A stretch of 28,732 nt of DNA from CAVPGH01 sp046726955 (lineage in GTDB: Bacteria > Acidobacteriota > Vicinamibacteria > Fen-336): assembly GCA_046726955.1 (NCBI GenBank), contig JBKPBQ010000553.1:1-28732 (forward strand). Direction: 5' to 3'. The position numbers and the translations under genes are program-made. The notes beneath the pieces are model-generated. The model was not told where the DNA came from. It did no database searches and worked only from the letters and a program-made list of their open reading frames with translations. Position 1 is the first letter of the stretch. Every line of letters begins with the position of its first letter. Below, piece by piece: positions 13,910-22,538 of the stretch.

Positions 13910-15933
13910 CGCTTCGGGGGCTCGCGCTTGAAGACGCTCTCGGGCCGAGTCTCTTCGCGGCCATCCACGAGGATCCTATCTTCGCCGGATCGGAACGTCA
14001 AAAAACGCCCTTCCGTCCTCTGCTGCGGGTCTTCGAGCACGACCTTCTCGCCCACGAGCACGAGCGTCTCGTTCTTCGGCGTGTAGGTGCCCCGGGAGCC
14101 GCTCGCCCGTCGCGCCCCCTGCTGGACCTCCACCGGCTCGCCCGCCACCACCTTCTCGACCCCTCCGCCCGGGGCGAGGGTCACCGTCGCGAGCGGGCTC
14201 TTGCTCTGCATGTCCCCCTGCTTCACGAGCACGTCGCCCTTGTAGACGGCCTCCGACTTCTCCTCCTGCCAGACGACCTCGGAGGAGTGGGTCTCCACCG
14301 GCAGCGGCGGCTTCTTCGCTCCCGGGTCGGGACGCGGATACATGAGCGAGGCGATTCCCCCGGTGGCGGTGAGGCGACGGTGGCCGGGGGTCGGCTCCTC
14401 CACGACGATGAGCGGCGCCCGCAGCTCGTCCTTCCCCGAGCGCAGGAGCGCGTTCTCGCGGTAGCGCGCGGTCTTCGTCGCCGAGTCGTAGTCGAGATAG
14501 CGCGCGAGGAAGAGCGACGGCCCGCTCGCGGGCTGGCCGCCGGGGACGCTCCGGATGGGAACCGTGTGGCGGACGTTCTCGCGCGCGGCGAGCTCGTGCG
14601 TCTGCGTTCCGATCTCGATCGTGTCCGCCCGCAGGTCGCTCTCGCGGGCCTCTTCCACGAGACGCGGAGCCCCCGTCATCGTGAGCGTGCCCTTGGCCTC
14701 GTCGAGTGTCGCCGCCTGGGCCCAGGCCTTGCGTCCGGGCTCCAAGAACTCGACGTCGCCGGTGAAGACGGCCTTTTCGACCTCGCCCTTCTCGGCGTCG
14801 AAGCCGACCGTGAACGCGTTGCTCTTCACGCGGCGCAGCGCCACCGGAGCCGGCGCCTTCGGCTTGTGACCCGGTGACGCGGCCGGGGCCGCCACGACGG
14901 GTTCGGCGGTGAGGACGCCCTCCGGCCCGCCTTCGAGCGCGGTGAGCCGGCCTTCCTCGTCGAACCGGAACGTGAGCGCGTGCGCGCGAACGCGCCGGAT
15001 CTCCGGCGGACCGCCGGCGGCCGGCCGGATCTCGAGCTCCGCGTTCTTGACGGCGGTGGCGTCCCGCGGCTGGCCGTTCTCGCGGAACCAGGTGTCGAGC
15101 TTGCGGCAGCGAAGGACGCGCGACCCTTCCCCGCCTGCCGGGACCTTCCCGCCTCCGAGCGTCGCCGCTCCCGCCCGGGCCACGACGTCCTCGATCGCCA
15201 CCGCGCGATCGATCTTCTCGAAGTCGGCCGACATCTCGAGGTTCAGCTGGTCGGACTCGAGCGACTCCGCTCCCCGCGTGACCTTCACGCCGCCCGTGAA
15301 GCGGACCGCCGATTCCTGCTTGCGGATCTCGGCCTGGCCGCTCACGATGTCCGTGGGCGGCACTCCCTCGCGCTCGACCCGAAGCCGCACGTCCTTGTAG
15401 AGGTCGAGCGCCTCCTTCTCCGCGCGGTACTCCGCTCCCGTGGATTCTCCCGAAAGCGTCCCGCGCCGGAACTTCACCGGGTCGTCGCTGTGCGACCGCC
15501 CCGCCTCGCCGTCGTACTGCAGCGTCTCCGACTCCATGAAGAAGCCGTCCCGGCCCGTGACCCTCACGTGTCCCCGGAACGAGGCGCGCTGCCGGTCCGG
15601 ATCGTAGGTGCACTGGTCCGCGGTCACCGTGCCCGTGGCCGGCTTGCCCTCGGCGAGATACGGGAAGCTGACCTCGACGCCCTCGAGGTGCATCTTGCCC
15701 TTGTCCTGGCCGGTCATCGCCTTCGCCTTCACGACGTATTTCTCCGTGCCCTCGACGAACTTCCGCAGCACGACGCCTCCCATCGTCGTGCCCGAGGGCG
15801 GCGCCCCGGCGTCGGGCTTGGCGGGGACGGCGAGCGGCTGGGGCCGTCGCAGGGAAAGCGCAACCGCGATCGACAGCAGGACGACGACGCCGAGGAGGCC
15901 TCGGCGGAGGTGCTTCGTGGCGGCCGGGGTCAC
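13906..15933 (-). CDS. LptC-LptA-like fusion: LPS periplasmic bridge protein with repeated OstA domains
   Basis: This 675-residue protein is anchored by one N-terminal membrane segment (about residues 9-28, LLGVVVLLSIAVALSL), followed by an LptC-like domain (KYVVKAKAMTGQDKGKMHLE, TVTADQCTYDPDRQRASFRG). Several further OstA/LptA-like beta-jellyroll units follow, for example VRFTGGVKVTRGAESLESDQ and AVFTGDVEFLEPGRKAWAQA. The LptA-like end contains VVWQEEKSEAVYKGDVLVKQ and GTYTPKNETLVLVGEKVVLE. Typical LptC and LptA are each under about 200 residues, so this single chain could cover much of the periplasmic bridge carrying LPS to LptD. Start is GTG with GGGAGG upstream. It directly precedes lptB with a 4-base overlap, where separate lptC and lptA are usually found. 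Confidence 0.85.
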   Translation of the reverse strand: MTPAATKHLRRGLLGVVVLLSIAVALSLRRPQPLAVPAKPDAGAPPSGTTMGGVVLRKFVEGTEKYVVKAKAMTGQDKGKMHLEGVEVSFPYLAEGKPATGTVTADQCTYDPDRQRASFRGHVRVTGRDGFFMESETLQYDGEAGRSHSDDPVKFRRGTLSGESTGAEYRAEKEALDLYKDVRLRVEREGVPPTDIVSGQAEIRKQESAVRFTGGVKVTRGAESLESDQLNLEMSADFEKIDRAVAIEDVVARAGAATLGGGKVPAGGEGSRVLRCRKLDTWFRENGQPRDATAVKNAELEIRPAAGGPPEIRRVRAHALTFRFDEEGRLTALEGGPEGVLTAEPVVAAPAASPGHKPKAPAPVALRRVKSNAFTVGFDAEKGEVEKAVFTGDVEFLEPGRKAWAQAATLDEAKGTLTMTGAPRLVEEARESDLRADTIEIGTQTHELAARENVRHTVPIRSVPGGQPASGPSLFLARYLDYDSATKTARYRENALLRSGKDELRAPLIVVEEPTPGHRRLTATGGIASLMYPRPDPGAKKPPLPVETHSSEVVWQEEKSEAVYKGDVLVKQGDMQSKSPLATVTLAPGGGVEKVVAGEPVEVQQGARRASGSRGTYTPKNETLVLVGEKVVLEDPQQRTEGRFLTFRSGEDRILVDGREETRPESVFKREPPKR

Positions 15934-15992
15934 GCGCGCCCTCCCTTGGTGCCAGCGAGTCGCACGAAATCGGAGCTCGGCCTCACCCGACC

Positions 15993-15998
15993 ATTATC
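15993..15998 (-). promoter_or_regulatory. Possible -10 element for the lpt-rpoN-pts operon
   Basis: GATAAT on the minus strand differs at one position from the TATAAT consensus and lies 60 bases upstream of the LptC/A start. No convincing -35 sits 16-18 bases upstream. A 5-bp stem (CCCGA/TCGGG, 15986-16001) overlaps it. This is a weak call. Confidence 0.3.
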
Positions 15999-16011
15999 GG
16001 GCAGGGACCGC

Positions 16012-16257
16012 TCAGGCCTGCATCTTCTCCATGGCGCGCAGGTAGCGCAGGGCGAGCGACTCCTCGGCGTCGAGCGCCTGCCCCCCCGCTTCCTTCTCGC
16101 GCGCCCGGACGGCCGTGGTCATGACCTCGGAGAGCGCCGTGCCCCTCTTCGCCTGCCCCAGGAGTCGCGTCGTGACCTCCGTGTACGCCTGGAGATCGTC
16201 GTCCGTCAGGGAGGGAAACTGCTGCCTGAGCCGCTCGGCGGGTACCGGAAGCTTCAC
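16012..16257 (-). CDS. Uncharacterised 81-residue protein downstream of accA
   Basis: I do not recognise this gene. The GTG start (16257-16255) overlaps the accA stop as GTGA, the junction style used throughout this window, and this supports real translation. The protein is polar and probably all-helical: LPVPAERLRQQFPSLTDDDL, then a second segment around TEVTTRLLGQAKRGTALSEV, ending ESLALRYLRAMEKMQA. There is no signal peptide, membrane segment or cysteine. Codon use resembles its neighbours. A role in acetyl-CoA carboxylase function is possible only by position. Confidence 0.7.
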   Translation of the reverse strand: MKLPVPAERLRQQFPSLTDDDLQAYTEVTTRLLGQAKRGTALSEVMTTAVRAREKEAGGQALDAEESLALRYLRAMEKMQA

Positions 16258-17240
16258 CGGCTCGCCGGCGAACTCGCCTCGTCGGACTCCAGGAACTCCT
16301 TGCCCAGCCGTCCCATGCTCCGGAACTTGCGGTAGCGGCCCTCGAGGAGCGCCTCCCCGTCCAGGCGGTCGAGCTCCGCGAGCTGCTCCTTGAGTACCCT
16401 GTCGACGCTCGCGAACAGCCGCTCGGGGGCGACGTGCGCTCCTCCCGGGGGCTCCAGGATGATCTCGTCCACGAGGCCGAGGCTCTTCAGGTCCACGGCC
16501 GTGATCTTCATGGCGGTGGCCGCCTCCTCGGCGCGGCCGGCGTCGCGCCAGAGGATCGAGGCGCAGCCCTCGGGAGAGATCACCGAGTAGACGGAGTGCT
16601 CGAGCATGTTCACGCGGTCGCCCACCGCGATCGCGAGGGCTCCCCCGCTTCCGCCCTCTCCGGTCACCGTGACGATCACGGGCGTGCGGAGGCCGGCCAT
16701 CTCGCGGAGGTTGTAGGCGATCGCCTCGGCCTGGCCGCGCTCCTCCGCGTCGAGCCCGGGATACGCGCCGGGCGTGTCCACGAAGCTCAGGATCGGGCGC
16801 CGGAACTTGGCGGCGATCTCCATCACGCGCATCGCCTTTCGATAGCCCTCGGGCTTGGGCATGCCGAAGTTCCGGTAGATCTTCTGCTTCGTGTCGCGGC
16901 CCTTCTGGTGGCCGACCACCGCCACCGGCCGGTCGTGGAAGAACGCGAAGCCGCAGACGAGCGCGGGGTCGTCGGCGAAGCGCCGGTCTCCGCGCACTTC
17001 CGTCCACTCCGTGCAGAGCGCGTTCACGTAATCGAGCGTGTAGGGACGGCTCGGGTGCCGGGCCACGAGCGTCTTCTGCCAGGGAGTGAGGCTCGCGTAG
17101 ACCTCGCGGCGGCGCGTGTCGAGCTCGTCGCGGAGCTTGCGCGCCTCCTTCTCCTTCGCCGCGTCCCCGGGAAAGGCGGCGAGCTCGTCGATCTTCTTCT
17201 GCAGCTCGACGAGCGGCGCCTCGAAGTCCACTTCCGGCAC
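16254..17240 (-). CDS. accA: Acetyl-CoA carboxylase carboxyltransferase subunit alpha, GTG start
   Basis: This 328-residue protein, with AccD, transfers the carboxyl group from carboxybiotin to acetyl-CoA to make malonyl-CoA. The N-terminal helix region (residues 1-40) precedes the crotonase-like fold. Consensus landmarks are RHPSRPYTLDYV, FADDPALVCGFAFF, VVGHQKGRDTKQKIYRNFGM, RPILSFVDTPGAYPG, GEGGSGGALAIAVGDRVNML and SPEGCASILWRD. Length fits the usual 315-330. It lies 34 bases after dnaE, a conserved dnaE-accA neighbourhood. Its product malonyl-CoA is also the extender for the type III PKS at the other end of the window. Confidence 0.97.
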   Translation of the reverse strand: MPEVDFEAPLVELQKKIDELAAFPGDAAKEKEARKLRDELDTRRREVYASLTPWQKTLVARHPSRPYTLDYVNALCTEWTEVRGDRRFADDPALVCGFAFFHDRPVAVVGHQKGRDTKQKIYRNFGMPKPEGYRKAMRVMEIAAKFRRPILSFVDTPGAYPGLDAEERGQAEAIAYNLREMAGLRTPVIVTVTGEGGSGGALAIAVGDRVNMLEHSVYSVISPEGCASILWRDAGRAEEAATAMKITAVDLKSLGLVDEIILEPPGGAHVAPERLFASVDRVLKEQLAELDRLDGEALLEGRYRKFRSMGRLGKEFLESDEASSPASR

Positions 17241-17274
17241 GCTCAGGCCCCCTGGCGAGCCGCGTCTCGGGACC

Positions 17275-20200
17275 CTAGAGCTCGCGAGGCACGGCCGCCG
17301 AGCGCGACAGGACGAGGGCGCCGGGCCCGAGAAGGGCCTCGACCTCGTCCCGCAGCACGGGATCCGGGCGGACGCGATAGAAGGCGCTGGGCGCCAGCGC
17401 CACCGCGAACGCCCCCGGCCGCACGAACTCCAGGGTCACCGGGCACTCGCCGCGATGAGACCCGAGTATATCCCTGAGGCGCTCCCCCTTGGACCTGTCC
17501 CACGAGCTCATGGCCACCCGGATCGTCACGAAGCGCGCTTCCGCGAGCTTGGCCTGCTCGAGGGGCAGCACGTCCGAGACGACGAGCCGTCCCCGCCCCT
17601 CCTCGACCACCTCCGCCTTGCCCTTCACGAGCACGAGCTGGTCGTCGGCGAGGCGCCCGGCCGTCTTCTTGTAGGTCTCGGGGAACACGAGCGCCTCGAC
17701 GCTGCCCTCGAGGTCCTCGAGCACGAAGCTCGCCATGCGGTCGCCCTTCTTCGTCTTGATGAGACGGAGGCCCGTGATGATCCCGCCCATGGCGACCTCG
17801 GGCAGCTCGGAGCGCTCGGAGAGGCGCCCGGTGCTGCAGGTCACCCACTGCTCCAGCTCGGCTCGGAAGCGCTCCAGGGGATGGCCGCTGATGAAGAACC
17901 CAAGCGATTCCTTCTCGAAGGCGAGCCGCTCGCCCTCCCCCCACGGCGAGGTCTGGGGGATGCGCAGGGGTGTCGGCGCGCCGTCGGCTTCCGCGAGCAT
18001 GCCGAAGAGCGAGTGCTGGCCCTGCTCGCGGTCGCGCTGCTTCTTCTGTCCGGAATCCATCGCCCGGTCGATGGCCGCGAAGAGCGACGACCGCTGCGGC
18101 TCGAGCGAGTCGAAGCTGCCGCTCTTGACGAAGCTCTCGATCACGCGCCGGTTCACGGCCCGCAGGTCCACCCGCTCGCAGAAGTCGAAGATCGAGGTGA
18201 AGGACCCGGTGCCCTTGCGGACCGATAGGATCGCCTCCACGGCGCCCTCTCCCACGTTCTTGATCGCGGCCAGCCCAAATCGGACGTCTTGTTGAGCTGG
18301 GGGGTGCTGCCTGTCCTCGCTGGAGAGCGAGGGCGCCGCACCCCCCAGACCCCCCGCTCGCTCCGCTGGGAGCTCGCCCCCCGCATGGGGGGTGAATCCC
18401 GCTACGCTCGCCGCTTCTTGCTGATTGCTGTAGTTCCGGTCCGCTCCGTTCTCCCTGCGCGCAGTCACGCTGAAGAACATGTCCGACTCGTTGACGTCGG
18501 GCGGGAGGACGCGAATCGACATGCCCCGGCACTCGCCGATGTAGGAGACCATCTTGTCGGTGTTCGCCCGCTCCGAGGTCAGGAGCGCGGCCATGAACCA
18601 GGCCGGGTAGTTCGCCTTCAGGTACGCGGTCTGGTAGGCGAGCCACGCGTAGGCCGCCGAGTGCGACTTGTTGAATCCGTACCCTGCGAACTGCTCCATG
18701 AGGTCCCAGATCCGCGTCGCCTTCTTGACGGCCACCCCGCGGTCAGCGCAGCCCTTCAGGAACTGCTCTTTCTGCGTGGCCATCACGTCGGCCTTCTTCT
18801 TCCCCATCGCCTTGCGCAGGATGTCCGCCTCGCCGAGCGTGAAGCCGGCGAGGGCGGAGGCGATCTGCATGACCTGCTCCTGGTAGACCATGACCCCGTA
18901 GGTCTCCTGGAGGATCGGCTCGAGCGACGGGTGCTCGTAGGTCACGCGGGTCTGCCCGTGCCGCCGGCGGATGAAGTCGTCGATCATCTGCATCGGCCCG
19001 GGCCGGTAGAGGGCGTTGAGCGCGGTCAGGTGCTCGAGACGGTCGGGCTTGAAGCGCTTGAGGATGTCGCGCATCCCGTCCGACTCGAACTGGAAGAGAC
19101 CGCTCGTCTTGCCCGCGGTGAAGAGCTCGTAGGTCTTCCCGTCGTCGAGGGGGAAGCGGTCGGGGTCGAGCGTCTCGCCCGTCTCCGCCGCCACCATCTT
19201 CACGCAGTTGTCGATCAGCGTGAGCGTCCGCAGCCCCAGGAAGTCCATCTTCAGGAGGCCGATCCGCTCGACGCCCTTCATGTCGAACTGCGTCGTGACG
19301 TCGGCGGTCGTCCCCTTGAAGAGCGGAACGAGATCGGTGAGCGGCTGGGGCGAGATCACGACGCCCGCGGCGTGGGTGGAGGCGTGGCGCGTCGTGCCTT
19401 CGAGACGGCGCGAGATGTCGATGAGCTCCTTGACCTTCGGGTCCTTCTGGTAGGCGTCCTGGAGCGGGGGGGACTCCGCGAGCGCCTTGTCCAGCGTCAT
19501 CTTGAGGTCGAAGGGGATCATCTTCGCGATCTTGTCGACGTCCCCGTAGCTCATGTCGAGCACGCGCCCGACGTCGCGCACGACCGCCTTCGCCTTCATC
19601 GTCCCGAACGTGATGATCTGGGCGACGTTCTCGCGGCCGTACTTCCGGGTGACGTACTCGATGACCTCGCCCCGGCGGTTCTCGCAGAAGTCGATGTCGA
19701 TGTCGGGGGGACTGATGCGCTCCTCGTTCAGGAAGCGCTCGAAGATGAGGCCGTTCTCGATGGGGTCGATGTCGGTGATCCGGAGCGACCAGGCGACGAG
19801 GCTGCCGGCGGCGGATCCTCGACCGGGGCCCACGGGAATCCCGCGCTCGCGCGCGTAGCGGATGAAGTCCCAGACGATGAGGAAGTACCCGGCGAAGCCC
19901 ACGCGGCGGATGACCCCGATCTCCTTGTCCAGGCGGGCTTCGTAGTCGGCGATCGGGAAGCGCAGCCGTCCCGCCTCCGCGAGCGGCCGCAGGACCCTCT
20001 CGCGCTCCGCGAACCCCTCGCGAGTCACCTTCTCGAAGTAGCTCTCGATCGTGAAGCCGGGAGGGACGTCGAACTTCGGCAGCGTCGAGACGCCCTCCAG
20101 CTTGAAGTCGCACATCTCCGCGACCCGCAGCGTGTTCGAGAGCGCCTCCGGGTGATCGGGGAAGACGCGCGCCATCTCGTCGGCGTCCTTCAGGTAGAAC

Positions 20201-20931
20201 TCGGGAGCGTCGAAGCGGAAGCGCTCCTCGTCCTGGAGCTTCTTGCCCGTGCCGATGCAGAGGAGGACCTCGTGGGCGTGGGCGTCGTCGCGCAGCAGGT
20301 AGTGCGCGTCGTTCGTGGCCACGAGGGGCAAGCCCGTCCGCTCGTGCAGGCGCACGAGCGCCCGAGCTACGCGCTTCTGGTCTTCGATCCCGTGCTCCAT
20401 GAGCTCGAGGAAGAATCGGCCGCCCGAGAAGATCTCCCCGTACTCCCCGACCGCGTTGAGCGCCGCGGCCTCGTTGCCGTTGCGCAGCGCGGTGCCGATC
20501 TCACTGGACAGGCAGCCGGAGAGCGCGACGATGCCCTCGTTGTGCTTCTGGAGCAGCTCCTTGTCCATGCGCGGCCGGTGGTAGAAGCCCTCGGTGTAGG
20601 CGAGCGAGACGAGCCGCACCAGGTTGTGGTAGCCGGCGGAGTTCGCGGCCAGGAGCGTCAGGTGGTGGTAGGCGTCGGTGATGCCGGCGGCGCTCTTGTC
20701 GAACCGGCTGCCCTGGGCGACGTAGACCTCGCAGCCCAGGATCGGCTTGATACCCTTGTCGCGGCAGGCGTCGTGGAAGTGGACCGCCCCGAACATGTTG
20801 CCGTGGTCCGTGATGGCGAGCGACTTCATGCCGAACCGCTGCGCCTGGTCCACGAGCTCGTCGATGTGGCAGGCCCCGTCGAGGAGACTGAACTCCGTGT
20901 GCAGGTGGAGGTGGACGAACTCCGGCTTCAC
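17275..20931 (-). CDS. dnaE: DNA polymerase III alpha subunit with in-frame repeat insertion, GTG start
   Basis: This 1218-residue replicative polymerase is longer than the usual 1150-1170. The PHP domain opens with FVHLHLHTEFSLLDGA. The palm holds the catalytic PDIDIDFCENRRGEVIEYV (about 409-427). The fingers region has TTRHASTHAAGVVIS and ALYRPGPMQMIDDFIRRRHG. The helix-hairpin region contains FGLAAIKNVGEGAVEAIL, the internal clamp-binding motif QHSLFG lies near residue 972, and the OB domain contains GGIITGLRLIKTKKGDRMAS. The extra length comes from about residues 824-881, a Gly/Ala/Pro-rich, low-complexity stretch between FFSVT and DVRFGLAAIKNVG, where relatives have only a few residues. 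The reading frame stays open throughout. The start GTG at 20931 lies one base after the guaA stop, with GGGAGTG just upstream. Confidence 0.96.
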   Translation of the reverse strand: MKPEFVHLHLHTEFSLLDGACHIDELVDQAQRFGMKSLAITDHGNMFGAVHFHDACRDKGIKPILGCEVYVAQGSRFDKSAAGITDAYHHLTLLAANSAGYHNLVRLVSLAYTEGFYHRPRMDKELLQKHNEGIVALSGCLSSEIGTALRNGNEAAALNAVGEYGEIFSGGRFFLELMEHGIEDQKRVARALVRLHERTGLPLVATNDAHYLLRDDAHAHEVLLCIGTGKKLQDEERFRFDAPEFYLKDADEMARVFPDHPEALSNTLRVAEMCDFKLEGVSTLPKFDVPPGFTIESYFEKVTREGFAERERVLRPLAEAGRLRFPIADYEARLDKEIGVIRRVGFAGYFLIVWDFIRYARERGIPVGPGRGSAAGSLVAWSLRITDIDPIENGLIFERFLNEERISPPDIDIDFCENRRGEVIEYVTRKYGRENVAQIITFGTMKAKAVVRDVGRVLDMSYGDVDKIAKMIPFDLKMTLDKALAESPPLQDAYQKDPKVKELIDISRRLEGTTRHASTHAAGVVISPQPLTDLVPLFKGTTADVTTQFDMKGVERIGLLKMDFLGLRTLTLIDNCVKMVAAETGETLDPDRFPLDDGKTYELFTAGKTSGLFQFESDGMRDILKRFKPDRLEHLTALNALYRPGPMQMIDDFIRRRHGQTRVTYEHPSLEPILQETYGVMVYQEQVMQIASALAGFTLGEADILRKAMGKKKADVMATQKEQFLKGCADRGVAVKKATRIWDLMEQFAGYGFNKSHSAAYAWLAYQTAYLKANYPAWFMAALLTSERANTDKMVSYIGECRGMSIRVLPPDVNESDMFFSVTARRENGADRNYSNQQEAASVAGFTPHAGGELPAERAGGLGGAAPSLSSEDRQHPPAQQDVRFGLAAIKNVGEGAVEAILSVRKGTGSFTSIFDFCERVDLRAVNRRVIESFVKSGSFDSLEPQRSSLFAAIDRAMDSGQKKQRDREQGQHSLFGMLAEADGAPTPLRIPQTSPWGEGERLAFEKESLGFFISGHPLERFRAELEQWVTCSTGRLSERSELPEVAMGGIITGLRLIKTKKGDRMASFVLEDLEGSVEALVFPETYKKTAGRLADDQLVLVKGKAEVVEEGRGRLVVSDVLPLEQAKLAEARFVTIRVAMSSWDRSKGERLRDILGSHRGECPVTLEFVRPGAFAVALAPSAFYRVRPDPVLRDEVEALLGPGALVLSRSAAVPREL
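18289..18463. repeat. Palindrome-rich element inserted in frame within dnaE
   Basis: The stretch contains nested perfect inverted repeats: CTGGGGGGTGC (18297-18307) with GCACCCCCCAG (18338-18348), and inside it CTCGCT (18316-18321) with AGCGAG (18326-18331). A third, CCCCCC-GCAT-GGGGGG, is at 18377-18392, and a 5-bp stem GCTCC/GGAGC is at 18360-18373. It interrupts a conserved part of dnaE without a stop or frameshift and encodes about 58 residues unlike the polymerase family. This resembles palindromic coding repeats such as those of Rickettsia. I saw no second copy in the window and no clear target duplication, so the exact borders are uncertain. Confidence 0.65.
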
Positions 20932-20932
20932 G

Positions 20933-22474
20933 TCACTCCCACTCGATGGTCGAAGGCGGCTTGCTGGACACGTCGTAGACCACGCGGTTGATCCCCTTCA
21001 CCTCGTTAACGATCCGGTTGCTCACGCGCGCGAGCAGGTCGTAGGGCAGGCGCGCCCAGTCGGCGGTCATCCCGTCGAGCGAGTCCACCGCCCGCAGCGC
21101 GATCGTGTACTGGTACGTGCGGTCGTCGCCCATCACTCCCACCGACCGCACGGGCAGGATCACGGCGAAGCTCTGCCAGAGCTTTCGGTAGAGCCCGGCG
21201 GTCTTCACCTCCTCGACGAAGACCGCGTCGGCCTCGCGCAGCAGCTCGAGCCGTTCCGGCGTGATCGCCCCCACGCAGCGCACGGCGAGGCCGGGGCCCG
21301 GGAAGGGCTGGCGATGCACGAACTCCTCGTCGAGGCCGAGCTCGAGCCCTACCTTGCGGACCTCGTCCTTGAACAGCTCGCGGAGCGGCTCGACGAGCTT
21401 GAACCCGAGCGAGCGAGGGAGACCTCCCACGTTGTGGTGGCTCTTGATGACCGCCGAGGGACCGCGCACGGACGTGGACTCGATCACGTCGGGATAGAGC
21501 GTGCCCTGCGCGAGGAAGCCCGCCTTCCCCACCTGCCGGCTGCGCGCGGCCGCCTTGAAGACCTCGATGAACTCCCGGCCGATGATCTTGCGCTTGCGCT
21601 CCGGGTCGACGACGCCCTTGAGCTTGCCCAGGAATCGCCGCGCCGCGTCCACGAACACGACCTTCAGGTGGAGCCGCTCGGCGAAGCGCTTGCGGACCTG
21701 CGCGGCTTCGTCCTTGCGCAGCAGGCCGTTGTCCACGAACACGCAGGTCAGACGATCGCCGATCGCCCGGTGCACGAGGAGCGCAGCAACGGAAGAGTCG
21801 ACGCCGCCGGAGAGGGCGCAGATCACACGCCCGCTTTCGCCCACGGTCTGCCGGATCCGCGCCACCGCATCTTCTATGAAGGAGGCCGCCGTCCAATCGC
21901 GCCGGCAGCCGCAGGCCTGCAGGAAGTTTGCGAGGACGCGCATCCCCTCCTCGGTGTGCACGACCTCGGGGTGGAAGAGCACCCCGAAGAGGTTGCGGGA
22001 GCGCGCCTCGATGGCCGCCACGGGGTTCGCCCCGCTCGACCCCACGACCTCGAACCCCTCCGGCGGCCGCAGGATCGAGTCCCCGTGGCTCATCCACACG
22101 CGCGTGCGCGGCTTGAGGCCGTCGAGGAGCAGGCCGTTCCTCCGGTCGAACTCCGCCGGGCCGTACTCCCGCCGCTCCGCCCGCTTCACCTCGCCGCCCA
22201 GCAGCAGGCTCATGAGCTGCATGCCGTAGCACACCCCGAGCACGGGCACGCCGAGCTGGAAGAGGTCGCGGTCGCACCGCGGCGCGCCCTTGTCGTGGAC
22301 ACTCACCGGCCCGCCCGAGAGAACGATCCCCTTCGGCTTACGGGCGGCGAGCGCGGCCGCTCGCGTCCCGGGAGGGACGATCTCGGAGTAGACCCGGAGC
22401 TCCCGGAGCCGGCGGGCGATCAGCTGCGTGTACTGCGATCCGAAATCGAGAATGAGGACGGTCTCGCGGTTCAT
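20933..22474 (-). CDS. guaA: GMP synthase (glutamine-hydrolysing)
   Basis: This 513-residue enzyme converts XMP to GMP with ATP and glutamine. The class I glutamine amidotransferase domain (residues 1-190) has the nucleophile Cys82 in GVCYGMQ and His168/Glu170 in LFHPEV. The ATP-pyrophosphatase P-loop is LSGGVDSSVA (about 221-230). The C-terminal dimerisation domain holds FPGPGLAVRCVG and ends with INRVVYDVSSKPPSTIEWE, the standard GuaA end. ATG at 22474 was chosen because it precedes the conserved ETVLILDFGSQYTQLI; longer reading frames upstream are non-coding. It is the first gene of the guaA-dnaE-accA-orf81 run, with a perfect TATAAT 13 bases upstream. Confidence 0.98.
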   Translation of the reverse strand: MNRETVLILDFGSQYTQLIARRLRELRVYSEIVPPGTRAAALAARKPKGIVLSGGPVSVHDKGAPRCDRDLFQLGVPVLGVCYGMQLMSLLLGGEVKRAERREYGPAEFDRRNGLLLDGLKPRTRVWMSHGDSILRPPEGFEVVGSSGANPVAAIEARSRNLFGVLFHPEVVHTEEGMRVLANFLQACGCRRDWTAASFIEDAVARIRQTVGESGRVICALSGGVDSSVAALLVHRAIGDRLTCVFVDNGLLRKDEAAQVRKRFAERLHLKVVFVDAARRFLGKLKGVVDPERKRKIIGREFIEVFKAAARSRQVGKAGFLAQGTLYPDVIESTSVRGPSAVIKSHHNVGGLPRSLGFKLVEPLRELFKDEVRKVGLELGLDEEFVHRQPFPGPGLAVRCVGAITPERLELLREADAVFVEEVKTAGLYRKLWQSFAVILPVRSVGVMGDDRTYQYTIALRAVDSLDGMTADWARLPYDLLARVSNRIVNEVKGINRVVYDVSSKPPSTIEWE

Positions 22475-22487
22475 CTTTGGGGCCGGG

Positions 22488-22493
22488 ATTATA
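22488..22493 (-). promoter_or_regulatory. -10 element of the guaA-dnaE-accA operon
   Basis: On the minus strand the hexamer is TATAAT, a perfect consensus match in very GC-rich DNA, 13 bases upstream of the guaA ATG. It predicts a leader of only a few bases. No good -35 is visible 16-18 bases further upstream. Confidence 0.55.
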
Positions 22494-22532
22494 GCCGCGC
22501 GTCCGGCCAAGGGAGGTCCGAACCCGGAATGG

Positions 22533-22538
22533 TATAGT
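22533..22538 (+). promoter_or_regulatory. -10-like element of the propeller lipoprotein gene
   Basis: TATAGT (five of six consensus positions) lies eight bases before the TTG start at 22547. Transcription would begin almost at the start codon, suggesting a leaderless or near-leaderless mRNA. It is back to back with the guaA -10 element. Confidence 0.4.

Noticed and set aside
15934..16011. Sigma-54 promoter ahead of the lpt-rpoN operon (TGGCAC seen near the start)
   Set aside because: The required TTGC-type -12 element at the right spacing is missing.
18289..18463. Idea that the dnaE insertion is an intein or intron
   Set aside because: At about 58 codons it is too short for an intein and lacks the terminal Cys/Ser and His-Asn splicing motifs. 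It stays in frame without stops, and no group I/II intron features were seen.
18289..20991. 900-codon plus-strand open frame opposite dnaE
   Set aside because: It is the antisense shadow of dnaE; composition is that of a reverse-complement frame and no motif is recognisable.
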